Of a DNA stretch of 64,000 bases, positions 9,086 to 17,716 are shown in pieces. Positions within the stretch are counted from its first letter, which is position 1. Every line of letters starts with the position of its first letter. Position numbers and translations under genes: made by a program. Under the pieces are notes generated by a model, which worked only from the letters and a program-made list of their open reading frames with translations, did no database searches and was not told the origin of the DNA. This stretch comes from AP-15 sp963750195 (GTDB lineage Bacteria > Pseudomonadota > Alphaproteobacteria > ATCC43930 > CGMCC-115725): positions 496,001 through 560,000 of the forward strand of contig CAVVPS010000005.1 of the NCBI GenBank assembly GCA_963750195.1, read 5' to 3'.

Positions 9086-9709
9086 TCAGTGCAGCGGCGA
9101 GAAGGCGGCGGGGACGACCAGCATGTTCTCTTGCTTGATCATCTTGTTCGGCCCTCCGCCCGAGGGTGGCGGCCAGATGCCCTTGACGCGGGCTTCTTCG
9201 CGGATGCGGAAGCGGTCGGCGGCGTCTTTATAGGCCCAGATATGGCACCATTTGTTGAGCCCGCCGAGCTCCGAATGCCAGGCGCCGACCAATGGCGAGA
9301 GTTCCATGCGCCTCGCGATGTGGGTGCTCCAGCGGTCGATCACGCCGGGGATCCCGCCGGGCTTGAAGGTGTAGATGCGGATCTCGTAGAGATTGCCGAG
9401 CTGGCGCGGCTCGAGCTTCGGCGAAAACGGCGCCGGAATGTAGATGTCGCTCTGCAGCTCGACTTCGAGCTCTCGAACATTGGGCGGCCAGCTCTGCAGC
9501 TTGGTCGCCTCTTCGCGCAGGCGGGTGCGCGCCGCGAGGTCGTCATAAGGCCAGACATGGATCACCCGATTGAGCGGGCCGACCTCGGTGTGCCAGAAGG
9601 CGGCGAGCGGCGAGACCTTGGTTCGCGCCGGCAATGCCTGCCCAAAGCGTTCTTCGAACGTGGCAACCGTGCCCGGCTGCAAAGTGTAGGTGCGCATCTC
9701 GATGATCAT
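9086..9709 (-). CDS. NIPSNAP-family protein with two tandem domains
   Basis: A 207-residue protein made of two ferredoxin-like NIPSNAP repeats. The first (about 1-100) starts MIIEMRTYTLQPG and carries EVGPLNRVIHVWPYDD. The second (about 105-200) repeats the pattern as YEIRIYTFKPGG and ELGGLNKWCHIWAYKD. The fold is that of dimeric alpha-beta barrels. Bacterial members often sit beside catabolic or CoA-dependent genes, but their function is not established. It has no clear operon partner; the lipoprotein gene lies 81 bases upstream on the same strand. Confidence 0.88.
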   Translation of the reverse strand: MIIEMRTYTLQPGTVATFEERFGQALPARTKVSPLAAFWHTEVGPLNRVIHVWPYDDLAARTRLREEATKLQSWPPNVRELEVELQSDIYIPAPFSPKLEPRQLGNLYEIRIYTFKPGGIPGVIDRWSTHIARRMELSPLVGAWHSELGGLNKWCHIWAYKDAADRFRIREEARVKGIWPPPSGGGPNKMIKQENMLVVPAAFSPLH

Positions 9710-9790
9710 CGGATTTCCTCCGTTTCGAGAGTCAGTGCGCGGACGCTAGAGCGCGGCGCTCCGGTGTCAAGCGCGGCGTTGCCGATCGCC

Positions 9791-10324
9791 TCACTGCACG
9801 GCTTGGTCGTGTTCGACGTTGCCGCCCATCAAATAAACGAGGTATTCGATCGCGTCCCGTTGCCGGATGAAAGGCACGGTTTCGGTGGTAATGCTGTTGG
9901 CGATCCACGTGTTCTCGAGCATGTTCGGATAGCCGATCTTGTAGGCGCATTGCGGGACGGCGAGCCGGCACCACAAGCGAACCTGGTTGATGTAGCTGAT
10001 ATTGTTTTCGATCGCCTCGACCCGCCCGACGGCGAACGGGCTCATGCACCAGAAATTTGCTGCGATGTATTCGGGCGTTACCTCTGGGGTGACGACCGCC
10101 CGAAAGCACAAATCGCCGGCGACGGAGACGTAAAAATCGGAGTTCGGCAGAATATAGTGCAGTCCGTCACCGATATATTTTATGGTCTCGAGATATCCCG
10201 GCTGGCCCGGCAGGGGTGGTCGCTTTTGGAAGGCGAGCGAATTGATCGGCGGCGTCGGCGGCGGCACGCATGCTGCCAAACTTGCCACGACGCCGATAAT
10301 TGCAAATAGCGATATCGCTCGCAT
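9791..10324 (-). CDS. Lipoprotein of unknown function
   Basis: This 177-residue protein has a lipoprotein signal: MRAISLFAIIGVVASLAAC, with the lipobox LAAC and the modified Cys at residue 19. A proline-rich linker (CVPPPTPPINS) follows, then a domain with several Cys residues and aromatic patches. I recognise no family. Export and attachment to a membrane can be read from the signal; nothing more can. It is divergent from the M20 gene, with 151 bases between them. Confidence 0.75.
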   Translation of the reverse strand: MRAISLFAIIGVVASLAACVPPPTPPINSLAFQKRPPLPGQPGYLETIKYIGDGLHYILPNSDFYVSVAGDLCFRAVVTPEVTPEYIAANFWCMSPFAVGRVEAIENNISYINQVRLWCRLAVPQCAYKIGYPNMLENTWIANSITTETVPFIRQRDAIEYLVYLMGGNVEHDQAVQ

Positions 10325-10475
10325 GCGGCCAGTCCCGCGATGATCGTGTAACGCGCTGTTCGGCAGGTAAACTACCTCAAATCGGAGATTTGTCGCCAGA
10401 ATTTCTCGATATTTGCATTCTCTGGATCATCGACGGTAATAAATTGCAAGCTGTCCGTCGAACAGGGAGAGGTCG

Positions 10476-11651
10476 ATGCCGGTCATCGCCGAGGTCCGCG
10501 ACTATCAGAACGAGCTGATGGCGATCCGCCGGGATATCCACGCCCACCCCGAATTGGCCTTCGCCGAGCGGCGCACGGCTGATCTGGTCGCCGCAAAGCT
10601 CATCGAGTTCGGTTGCGAGGTCCATCGTGGGCTCGCCGGGACCGGGGTGGTCGGCACGATCCGGTGCGGCAATTCGCCGGCGGCGATCGGGCTGCGCGCC
10701 GATATGGATGCGTTGCCGATTCACGAGATGAACGATTTCGCCCACCGCTCGACCGAAGACGGCAAAATGCACGCCTGCGGCCATGACGGCCACACGACGA
10801 TGCTGCTCGGCGCCGCCAGATACCTCGCCGCGACTCGAAACTTCAACGGCGCCGTGCATCTGATCTTTCAGCCGGCCGAAGAAGGCGGAGGCGGCGGCCG
10901 GGTCATGGTAGAGCAGGGGCTGTTCGACAAATTTCCGTGCGATGCGGTTTTTGCGATCCACAATAAGCCCGGGATCGCGGTCGGGCAGATCGCGGCAAAG
11001 CCGGGACCGCTGCTTGCCGCCTCCGATCGCTGGGACATCCGGATCAAGGGCCACGGCACCCACGCCGCGCACCCGCATCTCGGCATCGATCCGTTCGTAA
11101 TCGGCGCGGAGATCGTGCTGGCGTTACAGACGATTGCTAGCCGCAGCGTTGATCCGCTCGATTCGGCGGTGGTCAGTATCGGGTTCATTAATGGCGGATC
11201 GGCCTACAACGCGATCCCCGATTCGCTGCATATCGGCGGCACCGCGCGCAGCTTCCGCCCGCAAGTGCAAGATTTGATCGAGCGCCGCATCGGCGAGATC
11301 GCCCGCGGTGCCGCCGCCGTCCATGGCGCGGTCGCCGAAGCGGATTACCGCCGCTCCTATCCGCCGACGATCAACCACCCCGCCGAAACCGAATTCGCCG
11401 CCCAGGTGGCGGCCGAAATCTGCGGCGCCGATGCGGTGTTGCGCGATATCGCCCCGTCGATGGGCGGCGAGGATTTTTCGTTCATGCTGAACGCGCGCCC
11501 CGGCGCGATGCTGTGGCTCGGCAACGGCCCGGGCGAGGGCGACTGCTTCCTGCACAATGCCCGCTACGACTTCAACGACGCGGCGTTACCGGTCGGCGTC
11601 AGCTTTTTCGTGCGCCTTGCCGAGCGATTTTTAGAAATGGCGGAGCGCTGA
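10476..11651 (+). CDS. M20-family amidohydrolase (hippurate hydrolase-like)
   Basis: A 391-residue M20D metallopeptidase that should release an acyl group or amino acid from an N-acyl amino acid. RRDIHAHPELAFAERRTADL, the LRADMDALP motif, the metal-binding HACGHDGHTT, the catalytic Glu pair in PAEEGGGG, and GTHAAHPHLGID in the dimerisation domain are all present. MGGEDFSFML near the end supplies the last metal ligand region. A GGGAGAGG precedes the ATG. It appears intact and is transcribed alone. Confidence 0.92.
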   Translation: MPVIAEVRDYQNELMAIRRDIHAHPELAFAERRTADLVAAKLIEFGCEVHRGLAGTGVVGTIRCGNSPAAIGLRADMDALPIHEMNDFAHRSTEDGKMHACGHDGHTTMLLGAARYLAATRNFNGAVHLIFQPAEEGGGGGRVMVEQGLFDKFPCDAVFAIHNKPGIAVGQIAAKPGPLLAASDRWDIRIKGHGTHAAHPHLGIDPFVIGAEIVLALQTIASRSVDPLDSAVVSIGFINGGSAYNAIPDSLHIGGTARSFRPQVQDLIERRIGEIARGAAAVHGAVAEADYRRSYPPTINHPAETEFAAQVAAEICGADAVLRDIAPSMGGEDFSFMLNARPGAMLWLGNGPGEGDCFLHNARYDFNDAALPVGVSFFVRLAERFLEMAER

Positions 11652-11662
11652 GCTGCTCGATC

Positions 11663-12521
11663 CTATCCGGCGCCGAGGCCGAGCAGCCGGCGGGCGACGG
11701 TCAGATGCGGGCGGTCGATCATTGTGCCGTCAAGCGCGATCGTGCCGGCATCGGAGTTCTCGGCGAACAGGGCGACGACCTTGCGCGCCCAAGCGAGTTC
11801 GTCGTCGCTGACCGTGAACGCCCCGTTGATCACCGGTATTTGCGCCGGATGGATCGCCATCTTCGCGGTGAAACCCGAGCGCCGCGCCGCCGTACACTCG
11901 GCGGCGAGTTCCTGCTTCGTCCTTGAAATCGGTATAGATCGTATCGATTGGCGTAACTCCGGCTGCGGCCGCAGCCACCAGGCACAGCGAGCGCGCCAGG
12001 CGATAGACGTCGTCGTAAATCCCGTCGAGCCGCCGGTTATTGCCACCGATGCAAGCCGCCAGGTCCTCGGCGCCCCAGGTGATGCCTTCCAGCCGCGGCG
12101 ACACCCCGGCGTAATTGCCGAGAGCGAACATCGCGGCCGGCGTTTCGGTTGCGATCGCGATGATCCGGATGCCGCCCGGCGGCAATGCTCCGGCAGTCTC
12201 GAACGCCGACAGATAATGATCGAGCGTGCGCAGATCGTCCGGCACGCATTTTGGCAACAGGATGCCCTCGGGCTTTCCGGGCACGGTCGCAGCGAGGTCG
12301 TCGAGCGCGGCGCCGCTCGCCAGCGGGTTGATTCGCACCCAGCGGCGAAAGACGGCCGAACCGGTCGCGTCGAGAAAGGCGCGCGCGAGGCGTCGTGCCA
12401 CTGGCCGGTTCGCCTGGACGACCGAATCCTCGAGGTCGAGGATCAGCGCGTCGGCCCCCGATTCGGGCCCGCGCGCCAGCTTGCGCTCGCTATCGGCCGG
12501 AACGAATAGAAAGGACCGCAT
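11663..12521 (-). pseudogene. CoA-ester lyase (HpcH/HpaI, citrate-lyase beta type), split by a +1 frameshift
   Basis: The start MRSFLFVPADSERKLARG, LILDLEDSV and the middle GITWGAEDLAACIGG are typical of malyl/citramalyl-CoA lyases, which cleave a CoA ester to acetyl-CoA and an oxo acid. Homology runs to DTIYTDFKDEAG, then continues in another frame with LAAECTAARRSGFTAKMAIH and PHLTVARRLLGLGAG. One extra base (AA for A in the coding sense, 11909-11910) explains the break. Joined, it gives about 285 residues, full length. Its ATG follows directly on the stop of the MaoC gene, so the two form an operon for a short hydroxyacyl-CoA pathway. Confidence 0.85.
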
Positions 12522-12989
12522 TCACCTCTCCCCCTTATCCGAGGGCCGGCATTTCATCAGACCAGCGCGCCGGCAGATCGCGACGGTCTCGCCCCGCTGG
12601 TTGACGCCCTGATGTTCGAACTCGACGATGCCGGCGTCGGGGCGGGATTGGCTCTTGCGCTTCGAGAGCACGATTGTGCGCGCCCGCAATGTGTCGCCGT
12701 GGAACACCGGCTTTGGGAAGCGCACGTCGCTCATGCCAAGATTGGCGACGGTAGTGCCGAGCGTCGTCTCGCCGACGCTGATGCCGATAACCAGGCCGAG
12801 AGTGAACAGGCTGTTGACCAAGCGTTGGCCGAACTCGGTCGTTTTGGCGAATTCAGCATCGAGATGAAGCGGTTGCGGGTTCATTGTCAGAGTACTGAAC
12901 AGCACGTTGTCCATCTCGGTGACGGTCCGGCTGATCGCATGCTCGAAGACCTGTCCCGCCCCGAACTCCTCGAAATACAATCCTCCCAT
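12522..12989 (-). CDS. MaoC-like (R)-hydratase/dehydratase
   Basis: A 155-residue single hotdog-fold protein that should hydrate an enoyl-CoA. YFEEFGAGQVFEHAISRTVT at the start, the hydratase region MNPQPLHLDAEFA and VFHGDTLRARTIV are family marks. A GGAGG four bases before the ATG fixes the start at MGGLYFEEF. A longer reading adds 25 residues with no family match. It is followed at once by the CoA-ester lyase; mesaconyl-CoA or methylmalyl-type chemistry would fit the pair, but that is inference. Confidence 0.87.
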   Translation of the reverse strand: MGGLYFEEFGAGQVFEHAISRTVTEMDNVLFSTLTMNPQPLHLDAEFAKTTEFGQRLVNSLFTLGLVIGISVGETTLGTTVANLGMSDVRFPKPVFHGDTLRARTIVLSKRKSQSRPDAGIVEFEHQGVNQRGETVAICRRAGLMKCRPSDKGER

Positions 12990-13180
12990 TGTCCCTCCGG
13001 ATCTCTGGTCCAGCCGCTCCAGCGCAGCATCCCGCAGGCTGATCCCGATGCGACAGGCCGTCAACGCGATCCTGGCGGCCTTTCATAGCTCGATACGCGG
13101 GCTCAAACCCTATCCTAACATTGGGGAGTTTTTGCTACTCCACGATCGGTGGTCGATCATTCCTCTGTAGTCAGGGATTA

Positions 13181-13760
13181 ATACCGACCTGACTAATTAG
13201 CGACCCGTTGGAACCAGGGATAGGAGCACAGCGAACGGATGCGGCCGGTCTCGGCGAGCAGCCAATTCCAGGCGTCGCAACAGCTGTCGATGATTTCGTC
13301 AGTGGTGCGAAAGACGCGGTGCGAGAGGCGATTGTCTCGAAGATGCAGCCACAGCCGCTCGGCACACCGCCGGCGATCTGGTGGCGCCAGACAACTGGCC
13401 ATCTGACCTTCGCTGAGCTTGGGTATGCGCCCCGGCTTCGGCCGGTCGCACAGACCGGCGATCCCCTCGGCGTTGTAGCGGTGCACCCAGTCGCGCAGGG
13501 TCTGCCGATCCATCCCCGCCAGCCGCACCGCACTCACCCGATCCATCCCGTCAAGCGCGTTGGCGATCGCGATCAGCTGGGCGCTGACGCGGCCGTCATT
13601 CTTCCGCCGGGCCGGGCGGCGCAGCTCCTCCGAGCTGATGTCATCCCGGATCTTCAGAGCAGGCATTGCGGTTCTCCCTCCCCCAACCACAACATCTGCT
13701 ACTCGCCAGCCGGCGCCGACGCAATTCCTTTGGCGAGTCAGGATCAATTCAGGTCGGTAT
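13181..13760. mobile_element. IS630-type insertion sequence remnant, about 580 bases, internally deleted
   Basis: A perfect 12-base inverted repeat, ATACCGACCTGA at 13181-13192 and its complement at 13749-13760, bounds the element. Both ends show TA next to CCGACCTGA, as expected for the TA target duplication of IS630/Tc1 elements. Inside lies only the start and end of a transposase. A full IS630 is about twice this length, so the centre has been lost. It could still be moved by a related transposase. Confidence 0.75.
13193..13666 (-). pseudogene. IS630-family transposase remnant with its centre deleted
   Basis: The frame starts MPALKIRDDISSEELRR and carries the helix-turn-helix region of IS630 transposases (RVSAVRLAGMDRQTLRDWVH, then GIAGLCDRPKPGRIPKLSEG). 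After about 90 residues it jumps to the C-terminal end (NRLSHRVFRTTDEIIDSC through AWNWL to YPWFQRVAN). The DDE catalytic core that belongs between them is missing, so it cannot be an active transposase. A long in-frame extension upstream of 13666 is not family-like. Confidence 0.75.
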
Positions 13761-13870
13761 AAGATATTGTGACGCCGGCAATTTCGCTCGACCGCCATCG
13801 CTGAAAAACTTAGCATGGCGCGCGTCGAAGGGGGACCGCGCCGCTTGCGCCAACGGAAACCGGTAGGGGA

Positions 13871-14482
13871 ATGGAAATAAATCGGCTGATCGCCGAACAC
13901 GGCGCGTGGTTTTACCTTATTGCTTTCATCTGGACTTTTCTCGAGGGCGAGACGGTCGTGCTTTTTGCCGGTTTTGCCGCGGCTCAGGGGATGCTCAATC
14001 CTTTTCTGCTGCTGGTCGCAACCGGGCTTGGCAGCTTCGCCGGGGACCAGAGCTGTTTCTGGGTTGGTCGCCATTTCGGCTCGAGATTGCTCGACCGGTT
14101 CCCCCGCTGGCGGTTTGGCGTCGAGGCGGCGCTGCGCTGGCTCGAGCGCTACAACACCGGCTTCATTCTGTCGTTTCGTTTCATTTATGGGGTGCGCAAT
14201 TTCTCGTCTTTCGCCATGGGGATGAGCGCCATCCGCGGCAAGCGGTTCCTGGCGCTGAATTTTCTCGCGGCCGCACTGTGGGCGGCGACCTTCATTGCTG
14301 TCGGCTATTTTCTCGGCCACGCATTTCGCGCGGTTCTCGGCGATCTTGCCCGCTCGTTCAGCTTAGCGATGCTGGGCGTGTTTGTCGCCATCGCCTGCGG
14401 GGTCGGGCTTGTTCATCGGGCGCAGCGCCGACGTCAGCTCAGGGTCCCGCCGGGGATCAAGGTCGCCGCGCCGCCGTCGTGA
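13871..14482 (+). CDS. DedA-family (SNARE-associated/VTT domain) membrane protein
   Basis: A 203-residue inner-membrane protein with several hydrophobic segments. The acidic motif FLEGETVV (about 23-30), GSFAGDQSCFWVGRHFG, and the re-entrant-loop Arg motif RFIYGVRNFSSFAMG are present and match DedA proteins. The Pro of the usual F-x-R-x2-P-x2-R is replaced by Tyr. These act in membrane lipid (undecaprenyl phosphate or phospholipid) translocation and membrane homeostasis. A TAGGGGA precedes the ATG. Confidence 0.88.
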   Translation: MEINRLIAEHGAWFYLIAFIWTFLEGETVVLFAGFAAAQGMLNPFLLLVATGLGSFAGDQSCFWVGRHFGSRLLDRFPRWRFGVEAALRWLERYNTGFILSFRFIYGVRNFSSFAMGMSAIRGKRFLALNFLAAALWAATFIAVGYFLGHAFRAVLGDLARSFSLAMLGVFVAIACGVGLVHRAQRRRQLRVPPGIKVAAPPS

Positions 14483-14502
14483 CGACGAGGCCATAGCGCC
14501 GA

Positions 14503-15231
14503 TCATGGCACCACCGAGACCGGAGTACCGATGGCAAGGCTCAGCACGCTGTCGGCGCGGCCCGCATTGACCGCGATCTCGGCAAGCCCGTTCGAATTCT
14601 CGTACCAAAAGGCCGCGCCCGGCGGCGCGTCGGAAAAGGTGCGGGCCCGGGTCAGCGCTCGTCCATTGACGGCAAGCTCGGTCTTTTCGGTCAGAATCGC
14701 GGCGCGTAGCCCGGTCACGGCATTTCCATAGCCGTCGATATAGACGATCTCAGCCAAGTCGTCCGGCCAGTCGGAGAGGCGGCTGATCCCTGCGTGGCGT
14801 AGGGCGTCCGTGGGCAATGTGCCGGCGGCAAGCCGTGCCGCAACCGGAGCGAACAGATCGCGTGCGTGAAAGCTCGCCGACAGCCTGTCGGGCCGCCACA
14901 GGATCTCGGAGGTTTCGAGGGCGCCGGCGCGGCGCAGGACGATCTCGAACAAGCCATTATCGGGACCGACGTACGAGCGCCCGTCCGCCTCAACGACAAC
15001 CGCGGCGCGGGCGCCGCCAACCCCAGGATCGACAACCGCAATCAGCACTGTCCCAGGAGGGAACCACGGGCCGTAGGCGGCCAGCAGATAAGCCGCGGGT
15101 TTGGGCTTTGCGGCCGGCAGGTCGGCAAACAGATCGACGACCCGAACCTTGGCAGAGAGCTGATGCAGCACCGCCTTGACCTGGCCCGTGTAGGGTCCCG
15201 AGAGCCCGAAATCGGTGAATAGCACAATCAT
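14503..15231 (-). CDS. S-adenosyl-L-methionine hydrolase (adenosine-forming; DUF62)
   Basis: A 242-residue member of the chlorinase/fluorinase fold. Non-halogenating members use water to split SAM to adenosine and methionine. Signatures are MIVLFTDFGLSGPYTG at the start, VVDPGVGG, the SAM-site GPDNGLFE, the FHARDLFAPVAA motif, and the C-terminal domain IDGYGNAVTGL. GGAG before this ATG supports the start; readings from 15243 or 15261 are possible. The gene faces DedA and is convergent with it. Confidence 0.85.
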   Translation of the reverse strand: MIVLFTDFGLSGPYTGQVKAVLHQLSAKVRVVDLFADLPAAKPKPAAYLLAAYGPWFPPGTVLIAVVDPGVGGARAAVVVEADGRSYVGPDNGLFEIVLRRAGALETSEILWRPDRLSASFHARDLFAPVAARLAAGTLPTDALRHAGISRLSDWPDDLAEIVYIDGYGNAVTGLRAAILTEKTELAVNGRALTRARTFSDAPPGAAFWYENSNGLAEIAVNAGRADSVLSLAIGTPVSVVP

Positions 15232-15451
15232 CGGCGGCTCCATCGCTTGGCGCCAGATCATGAGATTGCCAACAGTTTATAAACAGAAATTCGCGGCGGA
15301 CTTTTGAGATCACGCTGCCACCGGCCCCGAGCGTCGTGCGAGGCACGTCTTGATCAATCAAAGGTTGGAGGATGACGTTGCGTTACCCTGGATTACGGCG
15401 GGTTCTGCTGCTGATCGAGCGGCGGAAAGACGCCAGCGCGAATGGTTCCTC

Positions 15452-15479
15452 TTGAACATGCTAGCCGACTGCGTATCCT
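15452..15479 (+). promoter_or_regulatory. Possible sigma-70 promoter for the secreted protein at 15514
   Basis: TTGAAC and TATCCT are separated by 16 bases and lie 35 bases upstream of the ATG. The boxes are only fair matches, so this is tentative. The rest of the gap from 15232 to 15513 holds nothing else I recognise. Confidence 0.3.
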
Positions 15480-15513
15480 ATGGTGGTTCTAGGGGAATAT
15501 TTGGGGGAATGCG

Positions 15514-15972
15514 ATGAGAAAAGCCGTCCTGGCCGCCGCGATCTTTGCGGCGGCGTCGCTTCAGGGTGCGTCGGCTGCCGACAGGCATTGCTATTCGCCG
15601 GCAGATTTGGAGGCAGAGCAGGCGATTAGGTTCCAGACCAATCTGATGGTGATCAGCTCGGCCTGCCGTGACACCGTGTATGGCGAGTTTCGTGCGCGCA
15701 ACACAGCCGCGATCATCCGCTACCAGAAAATCATGATCGCTCATTTTCGACGTGAGGGGGCGCGCAACGCCCAGGGCGAGTTTGATGCCTGGAACACCAG
15801 CCTAGCCAACGAGCTCTCGCTGCAGCAAGGCGTGCAGTCGACGGCAGTCATATGTCAGAAGGCGGTCGATCTCGAAAAAATGGCCAGCACTCTCGATTCC
15901 AAAGGATTGCACGACTACGCGGTCGCCCAGGCGGCAAGCCCGGCGGTAGCGCATCCAAAATGCGACAGGTAG
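15514..15972 (+). CDS. Small secreted protein of unknown function
   Basis: A 152-residue protein with a Sec signal peptide: MRKAVLAAAIFAAASLQGASA, probably cut after ASA near residue 21. The mature part is helical and holds four Cys residues (after DRH, in SSACRD, in VICQ, in PKCDR), which suggests two disulfides in the periplasm. GGGGGAA precedes the ATG. I know no family for it. Confidence 0.7.
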   Translation: MRKAVLAAAIFAAASLQGASAADRHCYSPADLEAEQAIRFQTNLMVISSACRDTVYGEFRARNTAAIIRYQKIMIAHFRREGARNAQGEFDAWNTSLANELSLQQGVQSTAVICQKAVDLEKMASTLDSKGLHDYAVAQAASPAVAHPKCDR

Positions 15973-16040
15973 GGTGATCTGATCGCTGCGGGCGTCTTTC
16001 ACGAAAAGGCGGTCTCGACGCTGCATGAGGCAGTGCCTAT

Positions 16041-16688
16041 GTGGCGAGGGTGCTGATCGAGGTTAATCAACTCGGCGCGCTGCTGTCGGTCGTCATCATC
16101 GACGTCGTGCTCGCCGGCGACAACGCGGTCGTCGTCGGAATGGCAGCCTCCGGCCTGCCGGTCGAGCAGCGCCGGCGGGTCATCCTGTTCGGCATCGCTA
16201 TCGCTACCGCTCTTCGTATCCTGTTTGCGTATTTTGCCGCGCAGCTGCTCGTAATCATCGGGCTGACCTTGGCCGGTGGCATCCTGTTGCTGTGGGTGTC
16301 GTGGAAAACGTACCGCGAGATACGCGCGACGCCTACTAACGATCAGCCACTCACGGTCAGAAAGGAGTGTCGGCCACTGGTCCGAAAAAAGGGCGCTGCG
16401 CAGGCATTAGGGCGAATCGTTCTGGCTGATGTGTCGATGTCGCTCGACAACGTGCTCGCGGTGGCGGGAACCGCACGCGACCATTTTTGGGTATTGGCCT
16501 TTGGGCTGGCACTCTCCGTCGCACTGATGGGCATCGCCTCTAACTACATCGCGCGCTTACTTGAACGCCATTTCTGGATTTCATGGATCGGACTCGGCAT
16601 CATCGCGTTTGTGGCGTTGCGCATGATTTGGGACGGCTCGACCGAGGTGATCCAGCATAGTTCGGCAGTGGGTCTGTCGCGCCTTTAG
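16041..16688 (+). CDS. TerC/YjbE-family integral membrane protein
   Basis: A 215-residue membrane protein with about seven helices. The two signature repeats VVIIDVVLAGDNAVVVGMAA and VLADVSMSLDNVLAVAGTA hold the acidic residues (GDN and LDN) expected to bind a metal. YjbE-type TerC proteins are linked to manganese export. The start is a GTG with a weak binding site. The manganese yybP-ykoY riboswitch often found before such genes is not visible in the short gap after 15972. Confidence 0.85.
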   Translation: MARVLIEVNQLGALLSVVIIDVVLAGDNAVVVGMAASGLPVEQRRRVILFGIAIATALRILFAYFAAQLLVIIGLTLAGGILLLWVSWKTYREIRATPTNDQPLTVRKECRPLVRKKGAAQALGRIVLADVSMSLDNVLAVAGTARDHFWVLAFGLALSVALMGIASNYIARLLERHFWISWIGLGIIAFVALRMIWDGSTEVIQHSSAVGLSRL

Positions 16689-16701
16689 GTAGGGTCCCTG
16701 G

Positions 16702-17631
16702 TCAAAGCGCCAATTCCCAAGTCTCGCCGATCAACTCGCGGCCGAAGCTGCAATGCGGCTCCGCCTCAATAAGGCGAAATCCCGCCCTTTCATAAAGGCG
16801 TCGGGCCGCGACCAGCACGCTGTTAGTCCACAACCGGACAGTCTGATAACAGGCCTGCCGGGCAAAGCGCAGGCACTCCTGTACCAGCCGTGCCCCGATC
16901 CCCAAACCCCGTGCTTCAGGCTCGACCAGCAGCAACCGCAATTTCGCTGCGTTCTCAGTCTCTTCGACGAGAACCACCGAACCGACATTCTCGCCATCTT
17001 TCTCGGCGATCCAGCAGCATTCCCGCCGCGGATCAAAGGTCCGGATAAATTTTGCCACGATCTCGGCGACGAGGGCCTCGAACTGGAGGTCCCATCCGTA
17101 TTCCTGCGCATAGAGCGCGCCATGGCGCTGGGTGATCCAACCCATGTCTCCGGGCCTGTGCGGCCGCAATAGATAGGGCGCTGGGTGTCCAGAAGCAGGA
17201 TTGAGCAGCCGCTCGATCATCCCAGTTGCGGCCACCAGACGGATTTGCTCGCCTTCCGACAGATCGTGCAGCATGGTGCCGATTTGCTCATGCGAACTCG
17301 CGTCGAGCATAGCGAAGGCTGCCCATCCCTGTGCCGTCAGCGACAACAGCCGGAGCCGCCGATCGGACTGCGACGGGGTCCGGCGAATCAACCTGCGCCG
17401 CTCGAAACTGCGCAGGATCCGGCTCAGATATCCGGGATCCAGCCCCAATTGTGTGCCGAGACGCGTGGCCGTCAGCGGCTCGTCGCAGGCGAGTTCGTAG
17501 AGCACTCGAGCCTCGGACAGCGAAAACGGGCTCTTCAGCAACCCTTCCGCCAGGACACCGATCTTCTGAGTGTAAAAACGGTTGAACCGGCGTAGATCGG
17601 CAATGCGCCGATCGAATGCGGTCTCGACCAT
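16702..17631 (-). CDS. MarR-type regulator fused to a GNAT acetyltransferase
   Basis: This 309-residue protein joins two known modules. Residues about 1-145 are a MarR winged helix with RRFNRFYTQKIG at the start, the recognition region GLDPGYLSRILRSFERRRLI and the wing RRTPSQSDRRLRLL. Residues about 160-309 are a GNAT domain with the acetyl-CoA loop VEPEARGLGIGARLV and the typical end YERAGFRL. The fusion is a known architecture in proteobacteria, but the acetylated substrate is not. I chose the ATG of MVETAFDRR, 6 codons inside the longest frame. Confidence 0.87.
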   Translation of the reverse strand: MVETAFDRRIADLRRFNRFYTQKIGVLAEGLLKSPFSLSEARVLYELACDEPLTATRLGTQLGLDPGYLSRILRSFERRRLIRRTPSQSDRRLRLLSLTAQGWAAFAMLDASSHEQIGTMLHDLSEGEQIRLVAATGMIERLLNPASGHPAPYLLRPHRPGDMGWITQRHGALYAQEYGWDLQFEALVAEIVAKFIRTFDPRRECCWIAEKDGENVGSVVLVEETENAAKLRLLLVEPEARGLGIGARLVQECLRFARQACYQTVRLWTNSVLVAARRLYERAGFRLIEAEPHCSFGRELIGETWELAL

Positions 17632-17716
17632 GTTCACTGCCTCGCACACGATTCGAGTCGACGGATACGATCGTCAACCACTTTATTGACTAAGTCAACT
17701 AATGGAGGTGGACCAT

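Noticed and set aside
13667..14320. N-terminal extension of the IS630 transposase frame, running across DedA
   Set aside because: It is antisense to DedA and outside the inverted repeats of the element.
15973..16040. Possible manganese riboswitch before TerC
   Set aside because: The gap is too short and lacks the conserved yybP-ykoY loops.
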